NCBI GenBank assembly: GCA_964427965.1
Contig: CAYRWK010000013.1
Location: forward strand, 1-18,640
DNA length: 18,640 nt
Direction of reading: 5' to 3'
Origin: CAYRWK01 sp964427965
GTDB lineage: Bacteria; Patescibacteriota; WWE3; UBA101185; UBA10185
Position numbers and translations under genes: made by a program. Each line of letters opens with the position of its first letter. Within the stretch, counting starts at the first letter, position 1. Below are positions 1 through 6,427 of this stretch, one piece after another. The notes under the pieces were generated by a model. The model had not been told where the DNA came from. It saw only the letters and a list, made by a program, of their open reading frames with translations, and searched no databases.

Positions 1-440
1 GTGAGGGGCAACACCAAGACGCCGGAGCAAAAATGATGCATTTGGCACCAAATACTTCTTCCACCATAATCTCTAAATCTGTAAGCACAAATGGCGGAAG
101 AACAAGTTACCGCGGGATGGTTGCTGTATCTCCAAATGCCGTAAACGCAAAAAGCCACGTTGAATGCGACGCCCTAATATTAGATGAACACTCAGCCTCG
201 GACACATTTCCCTCAATGAAAATTGCCGAACCTTCCGCACATATTGAACATGAGGCTACAGTTAGCAAAATTGGCGAGGAAAAATTGTTTTACTTAATGA
301 GTCGAGGTCTTTCAGAAAGTGAAGCCCGTAGTTTAATTGTTTGTGGTTTTATTGAACCCATTGTTAAAGAACTTCCTATGGAATATGCCGTTGAATTAAA
401 CAGGCTAATTGAACTTGAAATGGAAGGAAGCGTTGGCTAA
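1..440 (+). CDS. sufB: SufB, Fe-S cluster scaffold subunit (3' part only)
   Basis: C-terminal 145 residues of SufB, the scaffold of the SUF (SufBC2D) complex on which Fe-S clusters are assembled in the cytosol. The frame is open from the window's first complete codon (base 3) and begins inside the conserved [19 protein letters not shown] region, so the true start lies upstream and an internal ATG at 33 is not the start. Visible family features are the TSSTIISK strand, the NAKSHVECD segment whose Cys corresponds to the functional Cys405 of E. coli SufB, the [17 protein letters not shown] helix entry containing the conserved Glu, and the terminal EGSVG. It is followed 13 nt later by sufD, sufS and sufU in the same orientation. 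sufC is not in the window and would be expected upstream. Confidence 0.96.
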   Translation, partial: EGQHQDAGAKMMHLAPNTSSTIISKSVSTNGGRTSYRGMVAVSPNAVNAKSHVECDALILDEHSASDTFPSMKIAEPSAHIEHEATVSKIGEEKLFYLMSRGLSESEARSLIVCGFIEPIVKELPMEYAVELNRLIELEMEGSVG

Positions 441-453
441 ACGTTGATACCAT

Positions 454-1050
454 ATGCAAACACAAATCATTAAATTAACAAAACAGACGCCTGTAGTTGA
501 GCTTGAAGTAATAAAAGACACTCAATTTGTGGTTGATTTTGGTAACACCTTTTTGGGGCAAGCACAAAATATTCAACTAATCTTTGCCAAAGAAGACGTC
601 TCAGCCGAACTTATTATCCCTTACATTTTAAAGCCAAGTGACGTTTTGGATTTAACCACATCGTCTATTCACAAAGTGCCGCACACCTCTTGCATCACTA
701 AAGTTCGCGGGGCTTTGCAAGATTGCGCAAAATCAAACTATGTAGGAAAGATTATTATTGAAAAATCAGCTCATGAAACAAACACTTTCTTGCAAGATGA
801 CGTATTAGTTCTTGGAGAAAAAACTGTAAACAACTCATCCCCCATTTTGCAAATAGATGCAAACGATGTTAAGGCTTCGCACGGCGCAACAACAGGTAGA
901 ATAAACGAACAGGAAATTTATTATTTAATGAGTCGTGGATTGCAACGTATGGAAGCGGAAAAGCTAATAGTAGATGGTTTTTTTGCCTCACTTCTTTCTA
1001 CCATTAATGATGATAAAATCAGTACAGAGTTAAGAGGAGTTTTATGCTAA
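454..1050 (+). CDS. sufD: Short SufD-like subunit of the SUF complex
   Basis: A 198-aa SufD/SufB-family protein, about half the usual SufD length (E. coli about 420 aa). The C-terminal signature is clear: DANDVKASHGATTGRI followed by EIYYLMSRGLQRMEAEKLIVDGFF. The SHGAT His matches the functional His360 of E. coli SufD, while the Cys two residues before it in E. coli is Ala here. The N-terminal helical domain is absent, leaving part of the beta-helix core and the C-terminal helices. Only 13 nt separate it from sufB, so no missing N-terminal piece is hidden there. The stop overlaps the sufS start by 7 nt, which suggests coupled translation. It presumably heterodimerises with SufB and binds SufC. 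A SufB-like paralogue is the alternative, but position and the SHGAT motif favour SufD. Confidence 0.85.
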   Translation: MQTQIIKLTKQTPVVELEVIKDTQFVVDFGNTFLGQAQNIQLIFAKEDVSAELIIPYILKPSDVLDLTTSSIHKVPHTSCITKVRGALQDCAKSNYVGKIIIEKSAHETNTFLQDDVLVLGEKTVNNSSPILQIDANDVKASHGATTGRINEQEIYYLMSRGLQRMEAEKLIVDGFFASLLSTINDDKISTELRGVLC

Positions 1051-2270
1051 AGATTAACCGCAAAGATTTTCCGATTTTAAAAAGAAAAATTAACGGCCAC
1101 GACCTGGTTTATTTAGACAATGCTGCCACTTCTCAAAAACCAATACAAATGGTTAAAGCTTTATCTGACTTTTATTTAAATCACAATGCCAATATTCACC
1201 GCGGTATTCATACTTTAAGCGAAGAAGCTACCACGATGTATGAAAACGCCAGAAGAAATATTGCAAATTTTATTGGAGCCGTCTCACCTGAAGAAATTGT
1301 GTTTACCAAAGGTACAACCGAATCGCTTAACCGCGTGGCCATAGGTTGGGGATTAAAAAACTTACACGAAGGCGATGTGGTCTTATTAACAGACATTGAA
1401 CATCACAGTAATTTAGTTCCTTGGCAAGAAGAAGCGCGTATCGTTGGCGCAAAACTTGCGTTTGTTGAAAGTAATGCAAATGGTGAAATTACCCCGGAAA
1501 TGTTTAAGTCTAAACTAAATGAGTTAGCCGGAAAGGTTAAAGTTGTGGCACTCACCCACGCCTCAAATGTGCTTGGGACGATTTTAAACGTAAAAGAAAT
1601 CAGTAAACTCGCTCATGAGGCGGGGGCAATTGTTGTCGTAGACGGGGCACAGGCTGTTCCAAGTATGATTGTAAATGTTCAAAGCTTGGGTTGTGACTTT
1701 TATGCTTTTTCGGGACATAAAATGCTAGGACCTACAGGAGTAGGTGTGTTATGGGGCAAAAAAGAATTGCTTGAAAAAATGGAACCGTATGAATTTGGCG
1801 GCGGCATGATAGATGTTGTTACTTATGAAAATAGCACCTTTGCGCCTCTTCCTGATAAATTTGAAGCCGGTACACCAAACGTTGCTGATGTTATTGGACT
1901 TTCTGCCGCCATAGATTATTTAAAAAATCTTGGTATGGGAAACATCCGTCAGCATGAAATTGAAATCACCTCTTACGCTCTAAAAAAATTAGGTCAAATA
2001 AAAAGTCTAAAAATCCTTGGTCCAAAAGATGCTGATGAACGAACCGGGTTAGTAGCCTTTACACTAGAGGGCATTCATTCACACGATATAGCCTCCGTCT
2101 TAAACTCAGAAGGTATTGCCGTAAGATCGGGACATCATTGCAACATGCCACTATATAAAAAATTAGGCATCGCATCTTCTACCAGAGCCAGCTTTTATAT
2201 TTACAACACAAAAAAAGATATCGATAAATTAGTTGATGGACTAAAAAAAGCAATAAAATTACTTAGCTAA
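1044..2270 (+). CDS. sufS: SufS, group II cysteine desulfurase
   Basis: A 408-aa PLP enzyme that converts cysteine to alanine and passes persulfide sulfur to the SUF system. Visible are the N-terminal YLDNAATSQKP motif, IHRGIHTLSEEAT, the PLP-stacking His in TDIEHHSNLVPW (about 120), DGAQAVPS with the PLP-ring Asp200, the Schiff-base Lys226 in FSGHKMLGPTGVG, FEAGTPNV, and the catalytic Cys366 in RSGHHCNMPL. The short loop around this Cys is typical of SufS/CsdA and not of IscS. Length is normal for the family. A Shine-Dalgarno sequence AGAGGAG (1033-1039) lies inside the sufD 3' end, just before the ATG. sufU follows 7 nt later, and SufU is the usual sulfur acceptor of this SufS type. Confidence 0.97.
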   Translation: MLKINRKDFPILKRKINGHDLVYLDNAATSQKPIQMVKALSDFYLNHNANIHRGIHTLSEEATTMYENARRNIANFIGAVSPEEIVFTKGTTESLNRVAIGWGLKNLHEGDVVLLTDIEHHSNLVPWQEEARIVGAKLAFVESNANGEITPEMFKSKLNELAGKVKVVALTHASNVLGTILNVKEISKLAHEAGAIVVVDGAQAVPSMIVNVQSLGCDFYAFSGHKMLGPTGVGVLWGKKELLEKMEPYEFGGGMIDVVTYENSTFAPLPDKFEAGTPNVADVIGLSAAIDYLKNLGMGNIRQHEIEITSYALKKLGQIKSLKILGPKDADERTGLVAFTLEGIHSHDIASVLNSEGIAVRSGHHCNMPLYKKLGIASSTRASFYIYNTKKDIDKLVDGLKKAIKLLS

Positions 2271-2277
2271 AAAGCTT

Positions 2278-2673
2278 ATGCCAAACACAAAAGACACACT
2301 ATATCGAGAAGAGTTAATGGATATTTACAAAAACAATAAGTCCAAGGGAAAATTGACTTGTCCTACAGTTGAGGTTTACGAAAAAAACCCAATGTGTGGA
2401 GATGAGATTACTTTGCAACTAGAAATAAAAGATGGAATCGTCAAAGATGCAAAATTTGATGGACCGGCATGTGCTGTGAGTGTGATTTCTTCAAACTATT
2501 TAATCCAAAATTTAATAGGTAAAACCCTTGGTGACGCTAAAAATATGACCAAAGATCAATTATTAGACTTAATAGGCATACCTTTGACGACAAGCCGTGT
2601 CAAATGTGCTACTTTAATTTTGGAGGCTTTTAACCATGCCATCAAAAAATACGAAGAAACAAAAAATAACTAA
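2278..2673 (+). CDS. sufU: SufU, Zn-dependent sulfurtransferase partner of SufS
   Basis: A 131-aa IscU-fold protein that accepts sulfur from SufS. The conserved metal/sulfur ligands are all present: Cys40 and Asp42 in NPMCGDEI, Cys65 in GPACAVS, and Cys110 in RVKCATLI, which is the SufU Cys-Asp-Cys-Cys pattern. The N-terminal LYREELMDIYKN is also typical. Gram-positive SufU proteins use this set to bind Zn and swap a ligand with the SufS active-site Cys. The same role is inferred here because no SufE is encoded nearby. No strong ribosome-binding site precedes the ATG, which lies 7 nt after the sufS stop, so translational coupling is likely. The 3' end overlaps the next gene by 38 nt. Confidence 0.94.
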   Translation: MPNTKDTLYREELMDIYKNNKSKGKLTCPTVEVYEKNPMCGDEITLQLEIKDGIVKDAKFDGPACAVSVISSNYLIQNLIGKTLGDAKNMTKDQLLDLIGIPLTTSRVKCATLILEAFNHAIKKYEETKNN

Positions 2674-2872
2674 AGATTCGAATCTGGGCGAGTTGGTTAT
2701 GCAATGGCCGCAAACTGCTGAGGTGCTTTTGGATCACGGTTTGCACTGTGTAGGCTGTATTGCCGCTACTTTTGATACAATTGAAGCCGGTGCAAAAGTG
2801 CACGGATTATCCGACGAAGAAATTGCTGAGATGATTGAGCGTATTAACGAAGTGGTTAACTATAAAGAATAA
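2636..2872 (+). CDS. DUF1858-type di-cysteine redox domain protein
   Basis: A 78-aa cytosolic protein resembling the DUF1858 / hybrid-cluster-protein-associated redox disulfide family. The landmark is DHGLHCVGCIAATFDTIEAG, a helix-capping CxxC, preceded by LGELVMQWPQTAEVLLDHG and followed by the helix LSDEEIAEMIERINEVV. The biochemical role of the family is not established; the CxxC suggests thiol redox or metal/persulfide handling. The start overlaps the end of sufU by 38 nt in another frame. GGAGG at 2622-2626 lies about 9 nt before the ATG and supports this start. Placement between sufU and a ferredoxin argues for a part in Fe-S assembly or sulfur transfer in this organism (inference). Confidence 0.85.
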   Translation: MPSKNTKKQKITKDSNLGELVMQWPQTAEVLLDHGLHCVGCIAATFDTIEAGAKVHGLSDEEIAEMIERINEVVNYKE

Positions 2873-2888
2873 ATTTAATAATATTAAG

Positions 2889-2896
2889 AGGAGGTG
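2889..2896 (+). promoter_or_regulatory. Strong Shine-Dalgarno deciding the GTG start of the ferredoxin
   Basis: AGGAGGTG is an essentially perfect anti-16S match and ends 5 nt before the GTG at 2902. It fixes a GTG start for the ferredoxin, since no ATG lies in frame near it. Confidence 0.85.
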
Positions 2897-2901
2897 CTTA
2901 A

Positions 2902-3141
2902 GTGGCAGAAGATAAAAAAATTAAAAAAATAACAGTGAATCGAAACGCTTGTATTGGTGCCGCAACTTGTGTGGTTGTGTCTCCTTCCGGGTTTGAGTTG
3001 GACAGTCAAAATATTGCTGTAGTTAAACCCGATGCTACAAGCCTTAGCGATGAGGAATTACTGATGGCGGCACAGTCATGTCCTGTAGCTGCTATTGTTT
3101 TGTATGATGAAGAAGGCAATCAAATTTTTCCAAGGAGGTAA
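2902..3141 (+). CDS. Small three-cysteine ferredoxin
   Basis: A 79-aa ferredoxin of the single-cluster type, starting at GTG. The cluster motif is Cys17-Ile-Gly-Ala-Ala-Thr-Cys23 plus Cys60-Pro near the C-terminus. The position normally holding the second ligand (Cys or Asp in CxxCxxC) is Ala20, so only three Cys ligands are visible. A [3Fe-4S] cluster, or a [4Fe-4S] cluster with one non-Cys ligand, is therefore predicted. The rest (GFELD, DATSLSDEELLMAAQSCPVAAI) fits small bacterial ferredoxins. It would act as a low-potential electron carrier, possibly feeding Fe-S assembly given the suf genes upstream. Its last two Arg codons and stop form the Shine-Dalgarno of the next gene. Confidence 0.9.
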   Translation: MAEDKKIKKITVNRNACIGAATCVVVSPSGFELDSQNIAVVKPDATSLSDEELLMAAQSCPVAAIVLYDEEGNQIFPRR

Positions 3142-3147
3142 TTTAAT

Positions 3148-3504
3148 ATGAAATATCAAATAACATCCGATAATATTCAAATTTCTGAGAGTATGAAAGT
3201 GTTAGCTGAGGAAAAACTTGCGAAAATTGATGGTAGATTTACCAACATTCCCGAAGAATCAAAATCAGTTAGAGTGGTTCTTAACACCTCGCCCAACGAC
3301 TGTTTTGAGGTAAAAATTGAACTTACCGTTGACGGCCACAACTTTTTTACAGATGAAACCGAGCATACACTAGAGACAGCTTTGGTTAATGCTGTAGAGG
3401 AGCTGGAAAGGCAGATTGATAAATCCAAATACTGGGAAAAGGATTGGGAAGAGCAAAGGGAATCGAAAAGGTTTCCCGCAGATGATCCCGATGCCGCTCT
3501 TTAA
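3148..3504 (+). CDS. Ribosome hibernation factor, short HPF/RaiA type
   Basis: A 118-aa protein of the HPF/RaiA (sigma-54 modulation/YfiA) family, which binds the decoding centre of idle 30S subunits. The N-terminal KYQITSDNIQISESMKVLAEEKLAKID is the family's first strand and helix. The middle (VRVVLN, FEVKIELTVDGHNFF, ETALVNAVEELERQIDKSK) gives the beta-alpha-beta-beta-beta-alpha fold. The C-terminus is a short charged tail and lacks the dimerising domain of long HPF. A strong Shine-Dalgarno (AAGGAGGT, 3132-3139) overlaps the ferredoxin stop 8 nt before the ATG. It is last in the suf operon, so stress-linked co-expression is plausible (inference). Confidence 0.92.
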   Translation: MKYQITSDNIQISESMKVLAEEKLAKIDGRFTNIPEESKSVRVVLNTSPNDCFEVKIELTVDGHNFFTDETEHTLETALVNAVEELERQIDKSKYWEKDWEEQRESKRFPADDPDAAL

Positions 3505-3526
3505 AGCATAAGTTTAATTTATTGCT

Positions 3527-3554
3527 TTGAATAACATTGAGTTTGGATTATAAT
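3527..3554 (+). promoter_or_regulatory. Sigma-70-type promoter of the tRNA-Ile gene
   Basis: TTGAAT (3527-3532), a 16-nt spacer, then a perfect TATAAT (3549-3554). The box ends 12 nt before the mature tRNA 5' end, giving a short 5' leader. Confidence 0.75.
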
Positions 3555-3566
3555 TCAGCCACTTTT

Positions 3567-3642
3567 GGGTGATTAGCTCAATTGGCAGAGCAAGCGTCTT
3601 ATACACGCTCGGTTCCTGGTTCGAGTCCAGGATCACCCACCA
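3567..3642 (+). tRNA. tRNA-Ile with anticodon UAU, CCA encoded
   Basis: A full cloverleaf can be drawn. Acceptor GGGTGAT pairs with ATCACCC (3567-3573 / 3632-3638). D-arm GCTC/GAGC encloses a loop containing GG. Anticodon stem AGCGT/ACGCT (3593-3597 / 3605-3609) encloses the seven-base loop CTTATAC, so the anticodon is TAT at 3600-3602. T-arm CCTGG/CCAGG carries the canonical loop TTCGAGT. The discriminator is A (3639) and CCA is encoded at 3640-3642. UAU reads AUA directly. Most bacteria instead use a CAU tRNA converted to lysidine by TilS. AUA is used as an ordinary Ile codon in the genes here. Confidence 0.93.
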
Positions 3643-3702
3643 CGCAGGTCGCCCTTGATACGGATACACCAGAAACATATAATAAGGCAATTAGTACTAT
3701 AT

Positions 3703-4956
3703 ATGAAATCATACGACGTATTAGAAAATGCTTCAGATCGTAGTCAAGAAGAAAACCACCAGCTATTACAGCAAATAGGTGATGCACGTGAACTTCAAAA
3801 AAATGAACTTATTGAAAAAAGATGCTCTGGGGAGGAAATTACAAAAGGCGAATTAATGCGTTACCTAGCATTAAAAGTTGGTTTTGAATATCAGAACGTT
3901 GTCACTCATCCGGCGTGGTTTAGTCAGCAAAATGTTGCTCCTATCCAGGTACGGCGTGGGAAGGAGATAGCGGAGTTAAACAGTGAGACGGTAAACGGAG
4001 TTATCATAAATGTATATCACCAGTGTCTTCAGGAACTATATAGCGTGGTTTTAAATACTGAATCACTAGAACAAAGGGAGATGAGTGCAAAACTCTTTGG
4101 GCAAGGAAAAAGCGTCTTTGAAAACCAGAGAGTTCCTGATGGTGCTAAAACATACCTAAGTAAGATGAACGCCTCCTTTTCTAAGCGGGAATTAAGTATG
4201 TTAATCTCTTGCCGCCACTATCTTGTGGAGAAAGATAGTTCTACTCCCTTACCCTTCTTGTACGACCCACTTGCACAAAGACATTTTGCTCATGAGGAGT
4301 TTTTAAAAGCGGTAAATGATGAGAGAAACGAACGATTGCGTGAAATACAGGTTGCAACAGGATCACCTAGAAACGCGTTAGGTGGAGATGGGCTTGCATG
4401 GGCACTAGAATCGACCGCTTCTATAGTTGGGCAGCATTTTCAAGCACATGGTATAGGTAAAGGGATTCCCATTGAGTTATGCGATAAAATAATAACAAAA
4501 GGGATTAGGGTAGATCAGGAATTTTACCAGATGCCTTTTCAAAAAGTTGGGGAGGCTATTGGCGCTTTTGGGGCAGAGTCTCCAATTACTGTAGGTGGAA
4601 TTATCCTTGTCTCAAAATATGGCAGGTTTTTAGAACCTGGAAATCAAAGCATTGCGTATGCTGTTGTAGGTGAGGAGTACTGTAATGTAATCGATGCTAT
4701 GAACGAACGTTACAAACCGCATGGTGTTGCGGTTATTCCGTGGCATCAGGCACCATTCGAACTGTGGCTCGATACTGTTTTTAATTCAGGTAATGATGAC
4801 CCGGAAAGCTGGCCGGTAGAGCCCTTTCCAACCTATTTAACTTTGCAGTATCGGCCTAAAATGGCTGGGTATTACAATAAACAACAGGCAGAAAGAGTTG
4901 TTATGCCTCCCAAATCTCCGGAAGAGAAAATAGAATCTGGCAAGGAAATATGGTAA
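3703..4956 (+). CDS. Unrecognised 417-aa soluble protein
   Basis: I do not recognise this protein. The ATG at 3703 is preferred; a TTG 48 nt upstream in frame lies only 13 nt from the tRNA end and is less likely. No signal peptide or membrane segment is visible, so it looks cytosolic. The N-terminus (to about residue 60) is polar and Glu/Gln-rich, likely helical. The middle (about 200-350) alternates hydrophobic strands with Gly-rich turns, including a segment ITVGGIILVSKYGRFLEPG and then IAYAVVGEEY, suggestive of a compact alpha/beta domain. The tail is Pro/Lys/Glu-rich. No catalytic motif stands out. It sits alone between a tRNA and a membrane-protein gene, in a block of accessory genes, so lateral gain is possible but unproven. 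Confidence 0.7.
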   Translation: MKSYDVLENASDRSQEENHQLLQQIGDARELQKNELIEKRCSGEEITKGELMRYLALKVGFEYQNVVTHPAWFSQQNVAPIQVRRGKEIAELNSETVNGVIINVYHQCLQELYSVVLNTESLEQREMSAKLFGQGKSVFENQRVPDGAKTYLSKMNASFSKRELSMLISCRHYLVEKDSSTPLPFLYDPLAQRHFAHEEFLKAVNDERNERLREIQVATGSPRNALGGDGLAWALESTASIVGQHFQAHGIGKGIPIELCDKIITKGIRVDQEFYQMPFQKVGEAIGAFGAESPITVGGIILVSKYGRFLEPGNQSIAYAVVGEEYCNVIDAMNERYKPHGVAVIPWHQAPFELWLDTVFNSGNDDPESWPVEPFPTYLTLQYRPKMAGYYNKQQAERVVMPPKSPEEKIESGKEIW

Positions 4957-5020
4957 TTTGATGTTGTACGTAAGGATCGGTATTCTACTTAGTTTCTTAT
5001 CGAAGGTTTATGAGCAATTC

Positions 5021-5026
5021 TATAAG
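5021..5026 (+). promoter_or_regulatory. -10-like box just upstream of the 5033 gene
   Basis: TATAAG ends 6 nt before the ATG at 5033, which would place transcription start at or next to the start codon. No convincing -35 element is seen, so this is the weakest member of the leaderless set. Confidence 0.35.
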
Positions 5027-5032
5027 TAAAAA

Positions 5033-5785
5033 ATGAGCATTTTAGTATCGGCTCTTTCGACCTTTATTATTCTGCTGTTTGTCGGATACTCAGTCTTAAG
5101 ATCTGCTATTCAGCCCGCTGATCCTAATAAGGAGTCCTTACTTCAGAAAGAAAAAAACAAATCTGAATTGACGGACCTTTGTGATGAAAAGACCCTCTCT
5201 GACGAACATTCTGGGGTAGAGCTAGACCTAATAGATGAATCTCATTACTTTTCTGTGGCCGAAGTAAAATACAACGGCGAAGTACTAAGTTTTCTATCCC
5301 CGTATAAAGGCAGGGGCTGCAGTGGCCTACTTGGTACTTATTGTATTGTTATTGCAAGAGACAAAGATAATGATATGTATTTTGTATCAAATTTATTTAG
5401 AGATTACAGCTCTTATGAAATTATCGACGATAAGTTGATAGTTTATACTGCTGTTGGCGATGCATGGAATGTCTCTCTTAACTTATATGTTTATGATCAA
5501 TCGAACCACACATTCAACCCAGAGGTAAACTACAGTGGGTTTGGTTATGGCAAAGTCATAACTAAAAACGGGAAATCGGTTGAAGTAATGTGCAACGTAG
5601 AAACAAAAGAACTTTCGGTTAAGAAGAACGACATTTATTTAAAGATTCCTTTTGATTTTGACAAAGAGGTATCTGTATACAAAGATATGGGAGAGGAAGT
5701 GTTGAAACAGAATTATCTTGATGGTTCCAAGTATGTGTTTGATTGTAGGAACACACTAGTGACCGTTGATCCGAAGGAATACTAA
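5033..5785 (+). CDS. Membrane-anchored extracytoplasmic protein of unknown function
   Basis: A 250-aa protein with one N-terminal hydrophobic segment (about residues 3-23, LVSALSTFIILLFVGYSVL). A polar linker runs to about 70, then a beta-rich domain predicted to face outside. Five Cys lie after the membrane segment (50, 96, 104, 187, 238). Cys96 and Cys104 sit in a Gly-rich turn and could form a disulfide; the DsbA-like protein encoded at 14081-15070 is a conceivable oxidant (inference). No family is recognised and no lipobox is evident. A TATAAG box 6 nt before the ATG and the lack of a Shine-Dalgarno suggest a leaderless message. It converges on the MNT gene only 10 nt away. Confidence 0.7.
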   Translation: MSILVSALSTFIILLFVGYSVLRSAIQPADPNKESLLQKEKNKSELTDLCDEKTLSDEHSGVELDLIDESHYFSVAEVKYNGEVLSFLSPYKGRGCSGLLGTYCIVIARDKDNDMYFVSNLFRDYSSYEIIDDKLIVYTAVGDAWNVSLNLYVYDQSNHTFNPEVNYSGFGYGKVITKNGKSVEVMCNVETKELSVKKNDIYLKIPFDFDKEVSVYKDMGEEVLKQNYLDGSKYVFDCRNTLVTVDPKEY

Positions 5786-5799
5786 TAATCAACTATTAG
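5782..5799. terminator. Weak hairpin between convergent genes
   Basis: CTAATA / TATTAG can pair around a 6-nt loop at the convergent junction of the 5033 gene and the MNT gene, with a T-rich run following on the plus strand. The stem is short and A+T-only apart from the end pair, so terminator function is uncertain. Confidence 0.25.
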
Positions 5800-6134
5800 G
5801 ATTTTGTGTTAAGTACTTCTCCGGTTTCACGAATCTCGCCTAATGTAGTTAGGGGAGAGGCATTTTCATATTCTTCAGGTGTAAAACCAAAGTAATCCAC
5901 TGCAAAGTCGTAGTACCTTCTTTTTGATCCGATAAGCTTTAAACGAGATAGATAATCCATTCCCTCAAAGGATGGTGATATAAACGCCAAATCCACATCA
6001 CTGTCGGGGTGATTTGTATTGGTAGCATACGATCCAAACAGAATTACCTTCTCAACAGGGATTATAGACTTTAAATCCCTTGTAAACGCTTCTATAAACC
6101 TATTTACTTTTTTTCTATTTGACTTTTTATCCAT
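5796..6134 (-). CDS. Minimal nucleotidyltransferase (MNT) of a HEPN/MNT pair
   Basis: A 112-aa nucleotidyltransferase of the MNT type. The hallmark GSx10DxD is intact: Gly34-Ser35 in ILFGSYATNT and Asp46/Asp48 in DSDVDLAFIS. A third acidic position is likely at Asp80 in FAVDYF. MNT proteins paired with HEPN toxins typically act as antitoxins that AMPylate or otherwise neutralise the partner. The gene overlaps the upstream HEPN-like gene by 31 nt and has its own good Shine-Dalgarno (AAGGAG, reverse strand of 6143-6148). The catalytic set looks functional even though the partner looks shortened. It could be a retained antitoxin or an orphan enzyme. Confidence 0.88.
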   Translation of the reverse strand: MDKKSNRKKVNRFIEAFTRDLKSIIPVEKVILFGSYATNTNHPDSDVDLAFISPSFEGMDYLSRLKLIGSKRRYYDFAVDYFGFTPEEYENASPLTTLGEIRETGEVLNTKS

Positions 6135-6349
6135 TTAAATATCTCCTTGGTTTGTGAAAGTGTCTTCTCTGCCATGTTTCTTGAATACTTGAGTTTAACC
6201 AGATCGGGGTAGCGCACTTGGTAATAGTGCTTGTCAACCTCTGTAAGAAACTCCTTAAATTTTTCCAGATCAGTTAATGTGGATTCCACATACAATTTAA
6301 CCAAATCATGAATTTTAGGATGTCTCTTATCTGTATTGGAATATATCAT
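6104..6349 (-). CDS. HEPN-domain protein lacking its N-terminal half-domain
   Basis: An 81-aa protein matching the second part of the HEPN fold (PF05168-like): KIHDLVKLYVE, where families typically have THDL, then the YYQVRYPD motif, then the AEKTLSQTKEIFKWIKSQI helix. The usual first about 45 residues, containing the QAxEKxLKALL helix, are missing. An in-frame TAA lies one codon upstream of the ATG, and the other frames of the short gap to the recombinase gene hold nothing like the missing part. It may therefore be a 5'-truncated remnant or a genuinely short variant. Arg9-x4-His14 formally fits the Rx4-6H ribonuclease motif, but that is the family's loop His and I do not count it as proof of activity. 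It overlaps the MNT gene by 31 nt. Confidence 0.65.
   Translation of the reverse strand: MIYSNTDKRHPKIHDLVKLYVESTLTDLEKFKEFLTEVDKHYYQVRYPDLVKLKYSRNMAEKTLSQTKEIFKWIKSQIEKK
6143..6148 (-). promoter_or_regulatory. Shine-Dalgarno of the MNT gene
   Basis: AAGGAG on the minus strand, 8 nt before the ATG and inside the HEPN-like coding region. It supports independent or coupled translation of the MNT protein. Confidence 0.7.
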
Positions 6350-6427
6350 AAATTATTTCATTAGAAAATGATACGAGTGTGGGGAGAACATAGGGTAGAG
6401 TAGATCGAAAAATACTTGAAAAGGGGG

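Noticed and set aside
3655..3702. In-frame TTG extension of the 417-aa protein
   Set aside because: It begins 13 nt after the tRNA CCA, has no ribosome-binding site, and would leave no room for a leader. The ATG at 3703 is the simpler start.
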